In this document: positions 47,194 to 55,618 of the stretch, piece by piece | Layout: every line of letters begins with the position of its first letter | How positions within the stretch are numbered: the stretch's first letter is position 1 | Origin: Ruminococcus flavefaciens | GTDB lineage: Bacteria > Bacillota > Clostridia > Oscillospirales > Ruminococcaceae | NCBI GenBank assembly: GCA_023667045.1 | Contig: JAMPAU010000003.1 | Span: forward strand, 141,192 to 205,191 | Length of the DNA: 64,000 bases | Direction of reading: 5' to 3' | The notes under the pieces: model-generated | Told to the model about the DNA's origin: nothing | The model's input: only the letters and a program-made list of their open reading frames with translations | The model's database searches: none | Translations under genes and position numbers: made by a program

Positions 47194-47507
47194 AAAACAT
47201 AAAAAAGAAAGACCCAAAGTCACTGGCGAAACCGTTGTGCATGGATAATTCTGAGATTCAGGCGGCGGAATACCACGACCATTATATTGACGGAGTGACC
47301 TACAGAGTGTGGTCTGCATTTGAAGGCAAGACAAAAGCAGAGAAAAGTCTCGGAGAGCTTATGATCCGCAGGCTCGAATCGGGCAAAGATGTGGAAGAAG
47401 TTGTTGACGAATATGAACTGGAGATACAGCGTATCAACGAGGAAACTTGTAAATTATTTGAAGATGATATTGATATGTCTAAAGAAATAATGCTGCTGGA
47501 TCTATAG
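47181..47507 (+). CDS. Hypothetical 108-aa mobile-element protein
   Basis: TTG start at 47181, overlapping the short ORF upstream; AGAGGAG is 12 bases away, so initiation probably depends on coupling. The protein is charged and helical (KAEKSLGELMIRRLESGKD is residues 54-72), without membrane spans. It lies 150 bases upstream of the recombinase. No family recognised. Confidence 0.65.
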   Translation: MENIKNIKKKDPKSLAKPLCMDNSEIQAAEYHDHYIDGVTYRVWSAFEGKTKAEKSLGELMIRRLESGKDVEEVVDEYELEIQRINEETCKLFEDDIDMSKEIMLLDL

Positions 47508-47656
47508 TCCGTATTTAACAAAAATCAAGAGTCCCATTTATTGATTCATACAAACTTTAGAACAGCAGCCGGATTATGCTGGAATTGCAGAGCCGAATGT
47601 GGTATAATTGGCTCGTAAGGCTAAGCGTGTCCGGCTGTTGAGAAAGGAGCAGAAAT

Positions 47657-49270
47657 ATGGATAAACAGCAGCATTACAGCGCAGCGCTCTATTGCAGACT
47701 TTCGGTTGACGACGGAAACTACGGCGGAAGCGTCAGCATCGAAACGCAAAAAATTATGCTTGAGCAGTACTGCAAGGATCACGCAATCAAAGATTACACT
47801 TATTATTGTGACGACGGTTTGTCTGGAACTAATTTCAACAGACCGTCATTTCAGCAGATGTATAACGACATCAACACTGGAAAAATCAACCTTGTTATCG
47901 TGAAGGACCTGTCCCGATTCGGAAGAAATTATATCGAAGTTGGAGCATATGTTGAGGAGTTCAAGGAAAGCGGAGTACGATTTATAGCCGCAGATGATAA
48001 CTATGATTCACTGGTAAACAGCGATGATCTGATGTTCCCAATGAAGAATGTTATCAACGAGCTGTATGCCCGTGACGTTTCTAAAAAGACCAAAGCCGCT
48101 AAGAAAGCAAAAGCCCGTGCAGGTCAGTATATCGGTTCAAAGCCGCCGTTCGGCTACAAGCTTGATCCGAATGACCGACATCACCTGATAGTTGACGAGC
48201 CTGCCGCAGAGGTTGTCCGCAGGATATTCAGGCTGGCGTCAGAAGGCGTAGGCTACAATAAAATGGCAAAAATATTCCGAGCAGAAAAAGTCCTTACCCC
48301 GATAGCATACTTCAATTTACACAATCCAGATTACTTCAAGTCAGACTACTGGCGAAAGGAATTCGACTGGCACGTTACATCTATCCGTGTGATTCTCAAC
48401 AACGAGGTCTACCTCGGAAAGCTTGTGTACGGTAAGCAGCGATGCAAATCTATGAAAAGCAAAAGCGTTGTGAAGAATCCGAGAGAGGACTGGATAATTG
48501 TTGACAACTGCCATGAGCCTGTTATCAGTCAAGAGCTGTGGGATACTGTGCAGAAGATACTTAATTCCAAGCACCGTCCTGCCAAAACAGGAGAGGTTCA
48601 AATGTTCGCAGGACTGCTCTACTGCGCGGACTGCGGTCATGCACTCACCTACTCACAGAAGAAACGCAGTGACGGAACGTATCACGGAGCATACTCATGT
48701 TGGATGTACAAAACTCACGGCAAGGAATACTGTGCCTCCCACTACATCACATACAATACGATATACACCCTTGTGCTGATAGACGTTCAGCGTATACTGT
48801 TTGAGTATCGCAGTAACGAAAAAGGCTTTAAGCGTTTCCTCGACCGCAAATATCAGTCGTCCACCGAACGTGAAGCCGCCGGACTTCAAAAGGAGTACGA
48901 GAAGAAACAAAAACGCTGCGGAGAACTCGACAAGATTATCAGCAAGCTCTACGAGGACAGCGTACTGGGCAAGATTAGCGAGAGCCGTTTTGAAAGCATG
49001 TCACTGGAATACGAAAAGGCACAGGAAGAAATCCGCAAGGCTCTGCCGGAGCTGAAAATAAGGATTGAACATCTGAAAGAGAAGTCCAATTCGGCGGACA
49101 AGTTCATAAATGTGATACGCAAGTACACGATAATTGATAAGCTGGACGCTGCGATCCTCAACGAGCTAATCGATAAGATAGTAGTTCACCACAAGGAGAA
49201 GTCCGAGGACGGCAGCACCTATCAGCAGATCGAAATATTTTATCGCTTTATCGGAAAGATTGATAATTGA
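47657..49270 (+). CDS. Large serine recombinase
   Basis: 537 aa. Resolvase domain with catalytic Ser16 (ALYCRLSVDD) and KDLSRFGRNYIEVG, recombinase domain (about 155-290), zinc-ribbon domain with CADCGH and CWMYKTHGKEYC, then a coiled-coil motif. This layout is that of Tn4451-type and phage integrases that cut at short cores; it is the obvious enzyme for insertion at the GGTT core of the tRNA. GAAAGGAG upstream of the ATG. It lies 1.3 kb from the right end of the element. Confidence 0.95.
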   Translation: MDKQQHYSAALYCRLSVDDGNYGGSVSIETQKIMLEQYCKDHAIKDYTYYCDDGLSGTNFNRPSFQQMYNDINTGKINLVIVKDLSRFGRNYIEVGAYVEEFKESGVRFIAADDNYDSLVNSDDLMFPMKNVINELYARDVSKKTKAAKKAKARAGQYIGSKPPFGYKLDPNDRHHLIVDEPAAEVVRRIFRLASEGVGYNKMAKIFRAEKVLTPIAYFNLHNPDYFKSDYWRKEFDWHVTSIRVILNNEVYLGKLVYGKQRCKSMKSKSVVKNPREDWIIVDNCHEPVISQELWDTVQKILNSKHRPAKTGEVQMFAGLLYCADCGHALTYSQKKRSDGTYHGAYSCWMYKTHGKEYCASHYITYNTIYTLVLIDVQRILFEYRSNEKGFKRFLDRKYQSSTEREAAGLQKEYEKKQKRCGELDKIISKLYEDSVLGKISESRFESMSLEYEKAQEEIRKALPELKIRIEHLKEKSNSADKFINVIRKYTIIDKLDAAILNELIDKIVVHHKEKSEDGSTYQQIEIFYRFIGKIDN

Positions 49271-49405
49271 ATCCGAATATGGTATAAGCGGCGAGCCGCC
49301 GCCTGCGAGTTCGCGCTGAAAATTTATTTATGGAAAATCATTTCTGCGCCTGTTGTAATTTCGCAGCTTTTATGTTATAATAATATCACGAAAGAAGGCG
49401 ATAAA

Positions 49406-50539
49406 ATGATCTATGAACTGAGACACTTCGATACAGCTCTCATGCAGTTTTCGGCTACCGAAGATACAAGCTCACCTGAGATAGAGATACTTTGGGTGAA
49501 TGAAGAAAAAAAGGCATTACTGCCTCTTGATATGAACGCTGACAGTGACAGTATATCACGCTGGCTGAGACACAGGACGATACCAAAAAACCGCGCCTAC
49601 GTTCACAGCTTTCTCAGCAAATGCGGACTCAATCTCAATCGCCCCATGAGCATTCTCAGCGTATCAAAGGGACTTTCCTTGAACGATTGCTACTGGGTGG
49701 TCGAGGAGGGGTTTGAGGGCAGCTTTGCGGAGTACAACTTGTACGACAACAGGTTCAGCAGAGTGCTTGGGCTTATCGCATTCACAGGCTATGGCAGCTC
49801 CGTGAGAACATCGCTTGCTTCATGTCCGGAGTTCACTACAAACGGTATGCTCCCGAAATGCTGGCGCAGAGAAAGCGGCAGTATAAAGCTATATAAAGGA
49901 GGTACGAGCGGAGCTTCCAACACGGGCAACGAGCCGTATTCGGAATTCTATGCCGCACAGATTGCGGAAATCCTCGGCATTAACGCTATCTGCTACGGAC
50001 TGTCGAAATGGCAGGGCGAGCTATGCTCCACCTGTGAGCTTTTCACAAGCAAGGACTATTCATTCATGCCCGTAGGCAGACTCGTCACAAAGGGTGGAAT
50101 GAAAGCCGTTCGGGAGTATTATGTATCGCTGGGCGAGGAATTCGTCAGCGCGCTTGATGATATGCTTGTGCTCGATGCGGTGATCTGCAACGTGGACAGA
50201 CACTTCGGCAACTTCGGATTCTTGGTGGATAACCGCACGAATAAAATAGCCGCTCCTGCGCCGCTTTTCGACCACGGAAACTCGCTGTTCAATCTTGCAG
50301 GCAGGGACGCTTTAAGCTCGGGAAATGCTCTCTATGAGTATGCGGAAACTCTTGTACTGTGTGTTTATGACGATTTTATCGGAATGGCAAAAAATGTCCT
50401 CTCCAACAGGCACAGAGAAGGTCTCTGCAGACTGCTCAACTTCCGATTCAAGCGTCATTCGAGATATAACCTTGATAAAAAGCGGATTGATCTGATCGAG
50501 AATCAAATACACAAACGAGCAAAGGAATTGCTCGGATAA
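49406..50539 (+). CDS. Orphan HipA-like kinase
   Basis: 377 aa. The C-terminal part has the HipA kinase motifs: Lys161 in SIKLYKGG, catalytic CNVDRHFGNFG (Asp264, Asn269) and metal-binding Asp289 in PLFDHGNSLF. The N-terminal 75 residues are short. HipA toxins phosphorylate targets such as aminoacyl-tRNA synthetases and are held in check by HipB; no HipB-like gene adjoins. It is the last gene before the right end, 37 bases from the tRNA remnant. It may help keep the element in place or act in defence; both are inference. Confidence 0.83.
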   Translation: MIYELRHFDTALMQFSATEDTSSPEIEILWVNEEKKALLPLDMNADSDSISRWLRHRTIPKNRAYVHSFLSKCGLNLNRPMSILSVSKGLSLNDCYWVVEEGFEGSFAEYNLYDNRFSRVLGLIAFTGYGSSVRTSLASCPEFTTNGMLPKCWRRESGSIKLYKGGTSGASNTGNEPYSEFYAAQIAEILGINAICYGLSKWQGELCSTCELFTSKDYSFMPVGRLVTKGGMKAVREYYVSLGEEFVSALDDMLVLDAVICNVDRHFGNFGFLVDNRTNKIAAPAPLFDHGNSLFNLAGRDALSSGNALYEYAETLVLCVYDDFIGMAKNVLSNRHREGLCRLLNFRFKRHSRYNLDKKRIDLIENQIHKRAKELLG

Positions 50540-50579
50540 CAATAAACGTCTCTTTAAATACAACTCATGGTCGCAGGTT

Positions 50580-50600
50580 CGAATCCCGTCACAAGCTCCA
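50580..50600 (+). pseudogene. 3' part of the interrupted host tRNA-Thr(CGU)
   Basis: T-loop and T-stem CGAATCCCGT, acceptor strand CACAAGC (exact complement of GCTTGTG at 37226) and TCCA. Preceded by the GGTT core at 50576-50579. Followed by a native tRNA terminator. No promoter or 5' part is adjacent, so it is a stranded fragment. Confidence 0.88.
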
Positions 50601-50605
50601 TAGAA

Positions 50606-50641
50606 AACCGTCTGAAATGCGTATTTCGGACGGTTTTTTTA
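50606..50641 (+). terminator. Native terminator of the interrupted tRNA-Thr
   Basis: CCGTCTGAAAT pairs with ATTTCGGACGG around a 4-base loop, followed by seven T. Confidence 0.9.
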
Positions 50642-50788
50642 TATATAATTGTCTGATTATAACAAATATCTCCGTACAGATTTGTGAAATGATACAAAAA
50701 ATATAAAAAGTTCGTCTTTTTTGTCTTCTGAAATCACTTATATACGAACATTTTAAAGTGTTTAAAAAAATTTTATGGAGGCAAAAAA

Positions 50789-52330
50789 ATGAAGAAAAAC
50801 ATTATAGTTGCGTGTATCTCGGCACTGACGCTTACGGCGGTATCGTGCAGTGAGGTGAAACAGACAGACATTCAGCAGGGAAGTTCTTCTGATATAAGTT
50901 CCAGCATATCAGAAAATACAGCTGACGGCTCTGCACCCGACAATGACGGCAAGGAAGACATATCAGAAAATACAGATGACAGCTCCGCACCTGTCAATGA
51001 AAACAAAGAAGACATAATCATCACAATGGCTGTGGGTTACAATAAGGAAAAAATAATTGAGGACGAAATATCAGCTTTTAATGAGGCAGATAACGGCTAT
51101 CAGATTGTCACAAAGAATTATTCTTCTGATTTTTATGATGAGACTATTGACAGCGTTGTTTTAACGGAAGAAGACGCTCTGACAATTGACTTCAATCTTG
51201 TACAGGATATTATGAATACAGATGATATTGATATTATTGATACAAGCGTATTCGGTAATGAATCTAAATATGAAATTCTGAAGAATATGGGAGCGTTTGC
51301 GGACTTATATCCCTTTATGGAAAACGACCCCGAAGTAAACACTACTACCTTAAATCAGCACATTCTCAGTCTTAATGAGACAGACGGTAAACTCTGTTCT
51401 CTGCCTATGTCATATATAGCGAATACCATGGTAGGCGAGACAAGATATGTCGGCAACAAGGAAAACTGGACTGTTGACGAGTTTATTTCAGCATGGGAAA
51501 ATATGCCGGAGGGTTCAACGGTAAACGGTTCTATAAACAGCGAGAATATCTATTATGATGTTCTTAGGTCAAACCTTGAATCATTCATAGACTATGAAAA
51601 TGCAGAAGTCAATTTTGACTGTGCGGAGTTCAGAAAAATCCTTGAATTTTGCAACCGTTTTGAGAGCAACAACAATCAGAAAAGTACATATGTATATGAC
51701 GCACCTAAAATGGTATCTTATCTTGACCTCAGCGGTATTAATGGAGCTAAATTATTCGGCGAAAACGGAAACGAAATATTACAGTTTACTAATCCGCCGT
51801 ACACAATGGTAGGCTATCCGTCAGCAGACGGACAGGGAGCTTTTTTCCAGTCCGGAGGAAGCTATTCAATCAGTGCAAAGTCTTCCCCCGAAAAACAGAA
51901 AGGTGCATGGGAGTTTATCCGGCAGTTTTACACAGAAGATTACCAGACAAATTGTGCAGTCGGTGAAAAAACAGTAAGTTACATTGACGACAAGGAATAT
52001 GTATATTATTCGTCTATGATGTCGGGATTCTGCATAAACAACAAAGCCTTTGATAATATCGCCCAGAGAACTATCGCCGGAGAGTTCGACAACGACACAT
52101 ATGTAATTGAGGGCGTTGAATACCCTAATCATTTTGTTACTCAAGAAGAAGTGGACAGGCTTGTGACATACCTTGACAGCATTGAAAGGTGGGAAACAAA
52201 CCTTGACTATGAACTCTGGAATATTGTTGAAGATGAAGTAATGGCATATTTTGCCGGTGAGCATTCCATTGATGATACTATTGATATGATTCAGAACCGT
52301 GCTTCTATATGGATTAGCGAACACTGCTGA
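50789..52330 (+). CDS. Extracellular solute-binding lipoprotein
   Basis: 513 aa. Signal peptide with lipobox LTAVSC (Cys20), a Ser/Asp/Glu-rich linker with a short internal repeat (ISENTADGSAP and ISENTDDSSAP), then a solute-binding fold of the family 1 type (IIITMAVGYNKEKIIEDEI; YTMVGYPSADGQGAFFQSGGSY near residue 335-355; KQKGAWEFIRQFYTEDY). Sugar ABC transporters use such proteins, but no permease or ATPase genes follow, so it may work with distant transporters or as a surface sensor. GGAGG 9 bases before the ATG. Confidence 0.85.
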   Translation: MKKNIIVACISALTLTAVSCSEVKQTDIQQGSSSDISSSISENTADGSAPDNDGKEDISENTDDSSAPVNENKEDIIITMAVGYNKEKIIEDEISAFNEADNGYQIVTKNYSSDFYDETIDSVVLTEEDALTIDFNLVQDIMNTDDIDIIDTSVFGNESKYEILKNMGAFADLYPFMENDPEVNTTTLNQHILSLNETDGKLCSLPMSYIANTMVGETRYVGNKENWTVDEFISAWENMPEGSTVNGSINSENIYYDVLRSNLESFIDYENAEVNFDCAEFRKILEFCNRFESNNNQKSTYVYDAPKMVSYLDLSGINGAKLFGENGNEILQFTNPPYTMVGYPSADGQGAFFQSGGSYSISAKSSPEKQKGAWEFIRQFYTEDYQTNCAVGEKTVSYIDDKEYVYYSSMMSGFCINNKAFDNIAQRTIAGEFDNDTYVIEGVEYPNHFVTQEEVDRLVTYLDSIERWETNLDYELWNIVEDEVMAYFAGEHSIDDTIDMIQNRASIWISEHC

Positions 52331-52358
52331 TTTTTTATGTGATTATGCATAAAAAAGG

Positions 52359-52387
52359 TTGAAACTGCAATAAAATTATGTTATAAT
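52359..52387 (+). promoter_or_regulatory. Promoter of the uridine-kinase-like gene
   Basis: TTGAAA (52359-52364), 17-base spacer, TATAAT (52382-52387), 37 bases before the start codon. Confidence 0.75.
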
Positions 52388-52424
52388 TATGACGTAACAT
52401 TTTACTGCAAAGGAGAAAATTTCC

Positions 52425-53342
52425 ATGAATATAGAAGTAACAAGAATAAATCATGAGATTTCAGAAAATCCGGAAAAGTATGTGCTGTCAGCCAATGAAG
52501 ACTACATATACAGACTGCAAAAAATAGTTTCTGATATAATTCTTCATCAGAAAGAACGCCCTGTTATAGTGCTTGCCGGACCGTCGGGTTCGGGGAAAAC
52601 CACCACAGCCCTTACAATCGGCAAACTTCTCACAGAATCCGGACACACAACACATACTATCTCAATGGATAACTATTTCTGTTCGCTTACTCCGGAAGAA
52701 AAACGCCTTTCGGCTCTCGGCAAGGTGGATTTGGAATCGCCACTGCGTGTAGACAAGGAACTGCTTAACTTCCACATTGAAAAAATAGGCAGAGGCGAGA
52801 CAGTCGAAATCCCCCAATATAATTTCGGGTCTTCTTCCCGTGAACCCGTCGGCGTGCCTTTCCGTCGTGAACACGGCGAACTGGTTATTTTTGAGGGCAT
52901 TCACGCACTCAATCCGGAAGTTATCACTGTGCCGGACAGTCAGATTTGCAAGATTTACGTAAGCGTAAGAACTCGTGTAACCTGTGGCGACATTATTCTG
53001 CACCCCTCTAAAATCCGTCTCATGCGTCGTATGATTAGAGACAGCAAATTCCGTCAGCGTTCTCTCCGTGAGACAATGAATATGTTTGAGAGTGTGGAGC
53101 AGGGCGAAAACAAGTATATTATGCCTTACAAACACCGCTCCGACTATGATGTTGACACTTTCGTACCCTATGAGTTGAGCCTTTATCGTGACAGTCTGCT
53201 TGAAAGTCTCCATGAAATGAATGACGTGCCGGAGCTTGCCGACATTACAGAAGTAATGGAAAATCTCCTGTCAGTAGAAAGCTCGGCAGTTCCTCCTAAC
53301 TCTATGGTGCGTGAATTTATAGGTGACGGAGAATTTAACTGA
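52425..53342 (+). CDS. Uridine kinase / phosphoribulokinase-family nucleoside kinase
   Basis: 305 aa. P-loop LAGPSGSGKTTTAL (residues 48-61), SMDNYFCS with the conserved Asp, ESPLRVDKELL and FEGIHALNP, then an Arg-rich lid (RLMRRMIRDSKFRQRS). This is the layout of uridine kinase-like proteins of Clostridia. The exact substrate cannot be told from sequence. Single gene with its own promoter. Confidence 0.88.
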   Translation: MNIEVTRINHEISENPEKYVLSANEDYIYRLQKIVSDIILHQKERPVIVLAGPSGSGKTTTALTIGKLLTESGHTTHTISMDNYFCSLTPEEKRLSALGKVDLESPLRVDKELLNFHIEKIGRGETVEIPQYNFGSSSREPVGVPFRREHGELVIFEGIHALNPEVITVPDSQICKIYVSVRTRVTCGDIILHPSKIRLMRRMIRDSKFRQRSLRETMNMFESVEQGENKYIMPYKHRSDYDVDTFVPYELSLYRDSLLESLHEMNDVPELADITEVMENLLSVESSAVPPNSMVREFIGDGEFN

Positions 53343-53409
53343 TTGTATGACAAAATTTATGCCAGTAAAGTATTGTAATAGCTTTACTGGCATAGTTTTG
53401 TTTATGTCT

Positions 53410-53718
53410 TCATATTATGTCAATATAATCTGGGTATTTTCCGGTTTTTTTATACTCATCCCAAGCATTTGAAGCAGATGCGTAAAGGTCATTCATATAT
53501 TTAATATCATTTGACGTATCTTTTCCGACATATCTGTTTCCAGGACAATAAGTTTCCCACCTTGCGACATAATTATTTCCCTTTACTGCTTGAACGTCTT
53601 CTTCACCACAACCATTTATAAGTTCAAAAGAACCGTCTAAATTAAGCACTAAAACGTTATGGTGCGAATCATCACCGTTTTTAATAATCTCAATCAGATT
53701 TTCCTTATTAGGTGTCAT
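53410..53718 (-). CDS. Hypothetical 102-aa protein
   Basis: Soluble, acidic, with SHHNVLVLNLDGSFELI and many Tyr/Asn/Asp residues toward the end. AAAGGAG lies 9 bases before the ATG at 53718. No family recognised. The 320 bases upstream hold two hairpins and no gene. Confidence 0.65.
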   Translation of the reverse strand: MTPNKENLIEIIKNGDDSHHNVLVLNLDGSFELINGCGEEDVQAVKGNNYVARWETYCPGNRYVGKDTSNDIKYMNDLYASASNAWDEYKKTGKYPDYIDII

Positions 53719-53786
53719 AATACATATCTCCTTTCATAAAAATCATTTTCTACAATAGATATATAAATTTAATATATCTATTCTGT

Positions 53787-53882
53787 GGCATTCCTCATGG
53801 AATGCCTTTCTGTTTCAGTGTGTCCGATTTTACCAAAGCTGTTTTTCTGTGCTGGTCTTCAAGTTTGATATTTCAGCTTTGG
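53787..53882. repeat. Two inverted repeats in the gap before gpr
   Basis: GGCATTCC-TCAT-GGAATGCC (53787-53806) is a perfect 8-bp hairpin followed by TTTCTGTTT on the plus strand. CCAAAGCTG (53833-53841) pairs with CAGCTTTGG (53874-53882). They may be terminators or a small RNA; nothing else is visible between 53719 and 54038. Confidence 0.45.
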
Positions 53883-54038
53883 TTTTCGGCTGACATCATT
53901 ATTATAACATAGTTTATCATGTTCATCAATTCTTTTTTTGACAGAATATTTGTATATTTTATCATTTTTTTGTGTATTTTGTCTGATTATTTAATAATCT
54001 ATAGGATAAATTTTTTGAAAATAAGCTGATAATTGATT

Positions 54039-54881
54039 TCAGAAAAGCCCTCTCACGTCGTCAAGGGTAAGAGACGGCTGTAATGCGAGATTTATTCCGA
54101 ATGCTATAAGCTGTGCGGAACGTTCAATTAGGCGGTCTATTTCACGTGATGTCACCATCATATTAGGGATATTATCCGGCTCACAGTCGGTCAGATTTCT
54201 TATTATGGTGTGGGTGTCTATGACGGTCGGTACTCCTATGGCTATCACCGGAATGCCCATTATTTTTTCGGAAAGTTCCTTGCGTGAGTTTGCCACGCCA
54301 CTGCCGGGAGATATTCCCGAATCGGAAATCTGTATGGTAGTTCCCAGACGGTTTACATCTGAACAAGCCAGAGCGTCAACCGCTATTATTCCTGCCGGTT
54401 TGATTTCTTTGCAGACGGCACTTATTATCTCGGCTGATTCAATGCCGGTCTGTCCGAGAACTCCCCCCGCAAACGTACTCACACGGCGGAGTGATTTCAG
54501 AAAATTATCAGTATTTCCGGCGAGTTCTTTTTCAAGGTGGCGTGTTGCAAGGACTTTTGCCGAGACCATAACACCCAGAGCGTCGGGGGTTATGTCTCTG
54601 TTTCCGAGACCGGCAACAAGTATATCGCCGTCCGGAATAAAATTTCTTATTTCTTCTGCCAGTTCGTGTACCATATCTTCATAGCTGTCCGAAAAGTTCA
54701 TGAGGTTTTGTCCTTCAAGAGTGACATACCGTCCCTGACCTTTTCCGAGACTTCCGGCATAGCTGTCGTCGTCAAGGGTTATTTCTGTTATGCTGAAAAT
54801 TCCGTCACGTCTGTGTATATGAACATTATCAGAAAAGCCCTCAGAAAAGCTTTCAACTGCAAGGTCTGTGCGTGTATTCAT
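54039..54881 (-). CDS. gpr: Spore germination endopeptidase GPR
   Basis: 280 aa. The family opening RTDLAVES (residues 4-11), then GDILVAGLGNRDITPDALG, FAGGVLGQTGIES, and IAVDALACSDVNRLG are characteristic. GPR degrades small acid-soluble spore proteins at germination; the short propeptide is present before TDLA. Its presence suggests the lineage keeps, or recently had, sporulation genes. AGGAGAG before the ATG. Confidence 0.95.
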   Translation of the reverse strand: MNTRTDLAVESFSEGFSDNVHIHRRDGIFSITEITLDDDSYAGSLGKGQGRYVTLEGQNLMNFSDSYEDMVHELAEEIRNFIPDGDILVAGLGNRDITPDALGVMVSAKVLATRHLEKELAGNTDNFLKSLRRVSTFAGGVLGQTGIESAEIISAVCKEIKPAGIIAVDALACSDVNRLGTTIQISDSGISPGSGVANSRKELSEKIMGIPVIAIGVPTVIDTHTIIRNLTDCEPDNIPNMMVTSREIDRLIERSAQLIAFGINLALQPSLTLDDVRGLF

Positions 54882-54956
54882 AAAAAAATCTCTCCTTATT
54901 GTGCAATATGCTTTATTTGTTGAAAAAAATATGTCATATTATTTCGGTTTTGCCTA

Positions 54957-54985
54957 TTGCAAAGTTCAAAAAAAAATGTTATAAT
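54957..54985 (+). promoter_or_regulatory. Promoter of rpsT
   Basis: TTGCAA (54957-54962), 17-base spacer, TATAAT (54980-54985). The leader then forms GGCAAGGTG/CACCTGCC (about 55001-55024), possibly for autoregulation. Confidence 0.7.
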
Positions 54986-55100
54986 TATTATTGTCTCAGT
55001 AGGCAAGGTGTGCGTTGCACCTGCCGAGTGCGTAATTTTTGCGTACTTATTATCTGTAATATGCGGACTTTTTATACAGTCCGTCGAGGAGGTGTAACAA

Positions 55101-55334
55101 ATGCCAAACATTAAATCTGCTAAGAAGAGAGTTAAGGTTAATGCAACCAAGGCTGCTGCTAATAAGGCTAGAAAGTCAAATCTTAAAACTGTTCTCAAGA
55201 AGGCTGAAGATGCTGAATCTATCAAGGTAGCTATCAAGAGAGTTGACCAGGCTTGTGCTAAGGGTCTTATGCATAAGAACAAGGCTGCAAGAAAGAAGTC
55301 TCAGCTCGCTAAGAAGCTTAACGCTGTAGGCTGA
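55101..55334 (+). CDS. rpsT: 30S ribosomal protein S20
   Basis: 77 aa, highly basic: MPNIKSAKKRVKVNATKAA at the start and GLMHKNKAARKKSQLAKKLN near the end. Binds 16S rRNA in the small subunit. GAGGAGGTG 8 bases before the ATG. Single-gene transcript with terminator. Confidence 0.97.
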   Translation: MPNIKSAKKRVKVNATKAAANKARKSNLKTVLKKAEDAESIKVAIKRVDQACAKGLMHKNKAARKKSQLAKKLNAVG

Positions 55335-55360
55335 TTCTTTTAATAAAACTAAAAAATATT

Positions 55361-55397
55361 CCCTGTCACAACTCACGGTCGGCAGGGGATTTTTTTA
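55361..55397 (+). terminator. Terminator of rpsT
   Basis: CCCTG(TC) pairs with (GG)CAGGG across a loop that itself can pair, followed by seven T. Confidence 0.8.
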
Positions 55398-55485
55398 TAT
55401 ATGAATATATCAAAAGAATAAGGCATACAGAGTTATGTAAAATAAAAAATATATACTGGTATGTTAAAAAAATATCACAGAACTA

Positions 55486-55514
55486 TTGACAGCTTGACAT
55501 AAATTGTATATAAT
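55486..55514 (+). promoter_or_regulatory. Promoter of pckG with hairpin leader
   Basis: TTGACA (55486-55491), 17-base spacer, TATAAT (55509-55514). The 100-base leader has TTTCAGTCG pairing with CGGCTGAAA (about 55538-55571), which may affect mRNA stability. Confidence 0.85.
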
Positions 55515-55618
55515 AGTATTAGAGGGACGATTGATTTTTTCAGTCGTTTCACACATATAGACGGCTGAAATAACTGTCTGCTATTAAAAAAATTAATTTT
55601 TTAGGAGGTACAATTGCG

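Larger units (their letters stand above)
37281..50579. mobile_element. 13.3 kb integrated element in a tRNA-Thr gene (serine-recombinase type)
   Basis: Bounded by the two pieces of the interrupted tRNA. The 4-base GGTT at 37277-37280 and 50576-50579 is the shared core. Contents in order: replacement tRNA-Thr, hsdM, hsdS, two small genes, broken hsdR, ogt, RepA-like ATPase with repeats, DUF6809 and small genes, large serine recombinase, HipA-like kinase. No relaxase, coupling protein or phage structural genes are seen, so it is an integrative element that would need help to move, or a decayed one. Base use varies inside: hsdS and the AlbA gene are AT-rich, the kinase and recombinase GC-richer than the host. 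Confidence 0.85.

Noticed and set aside
37281-50579. Prophage
   Set aside because: No capsid, tail, terminase or lysis genes; content fits an integrative element.
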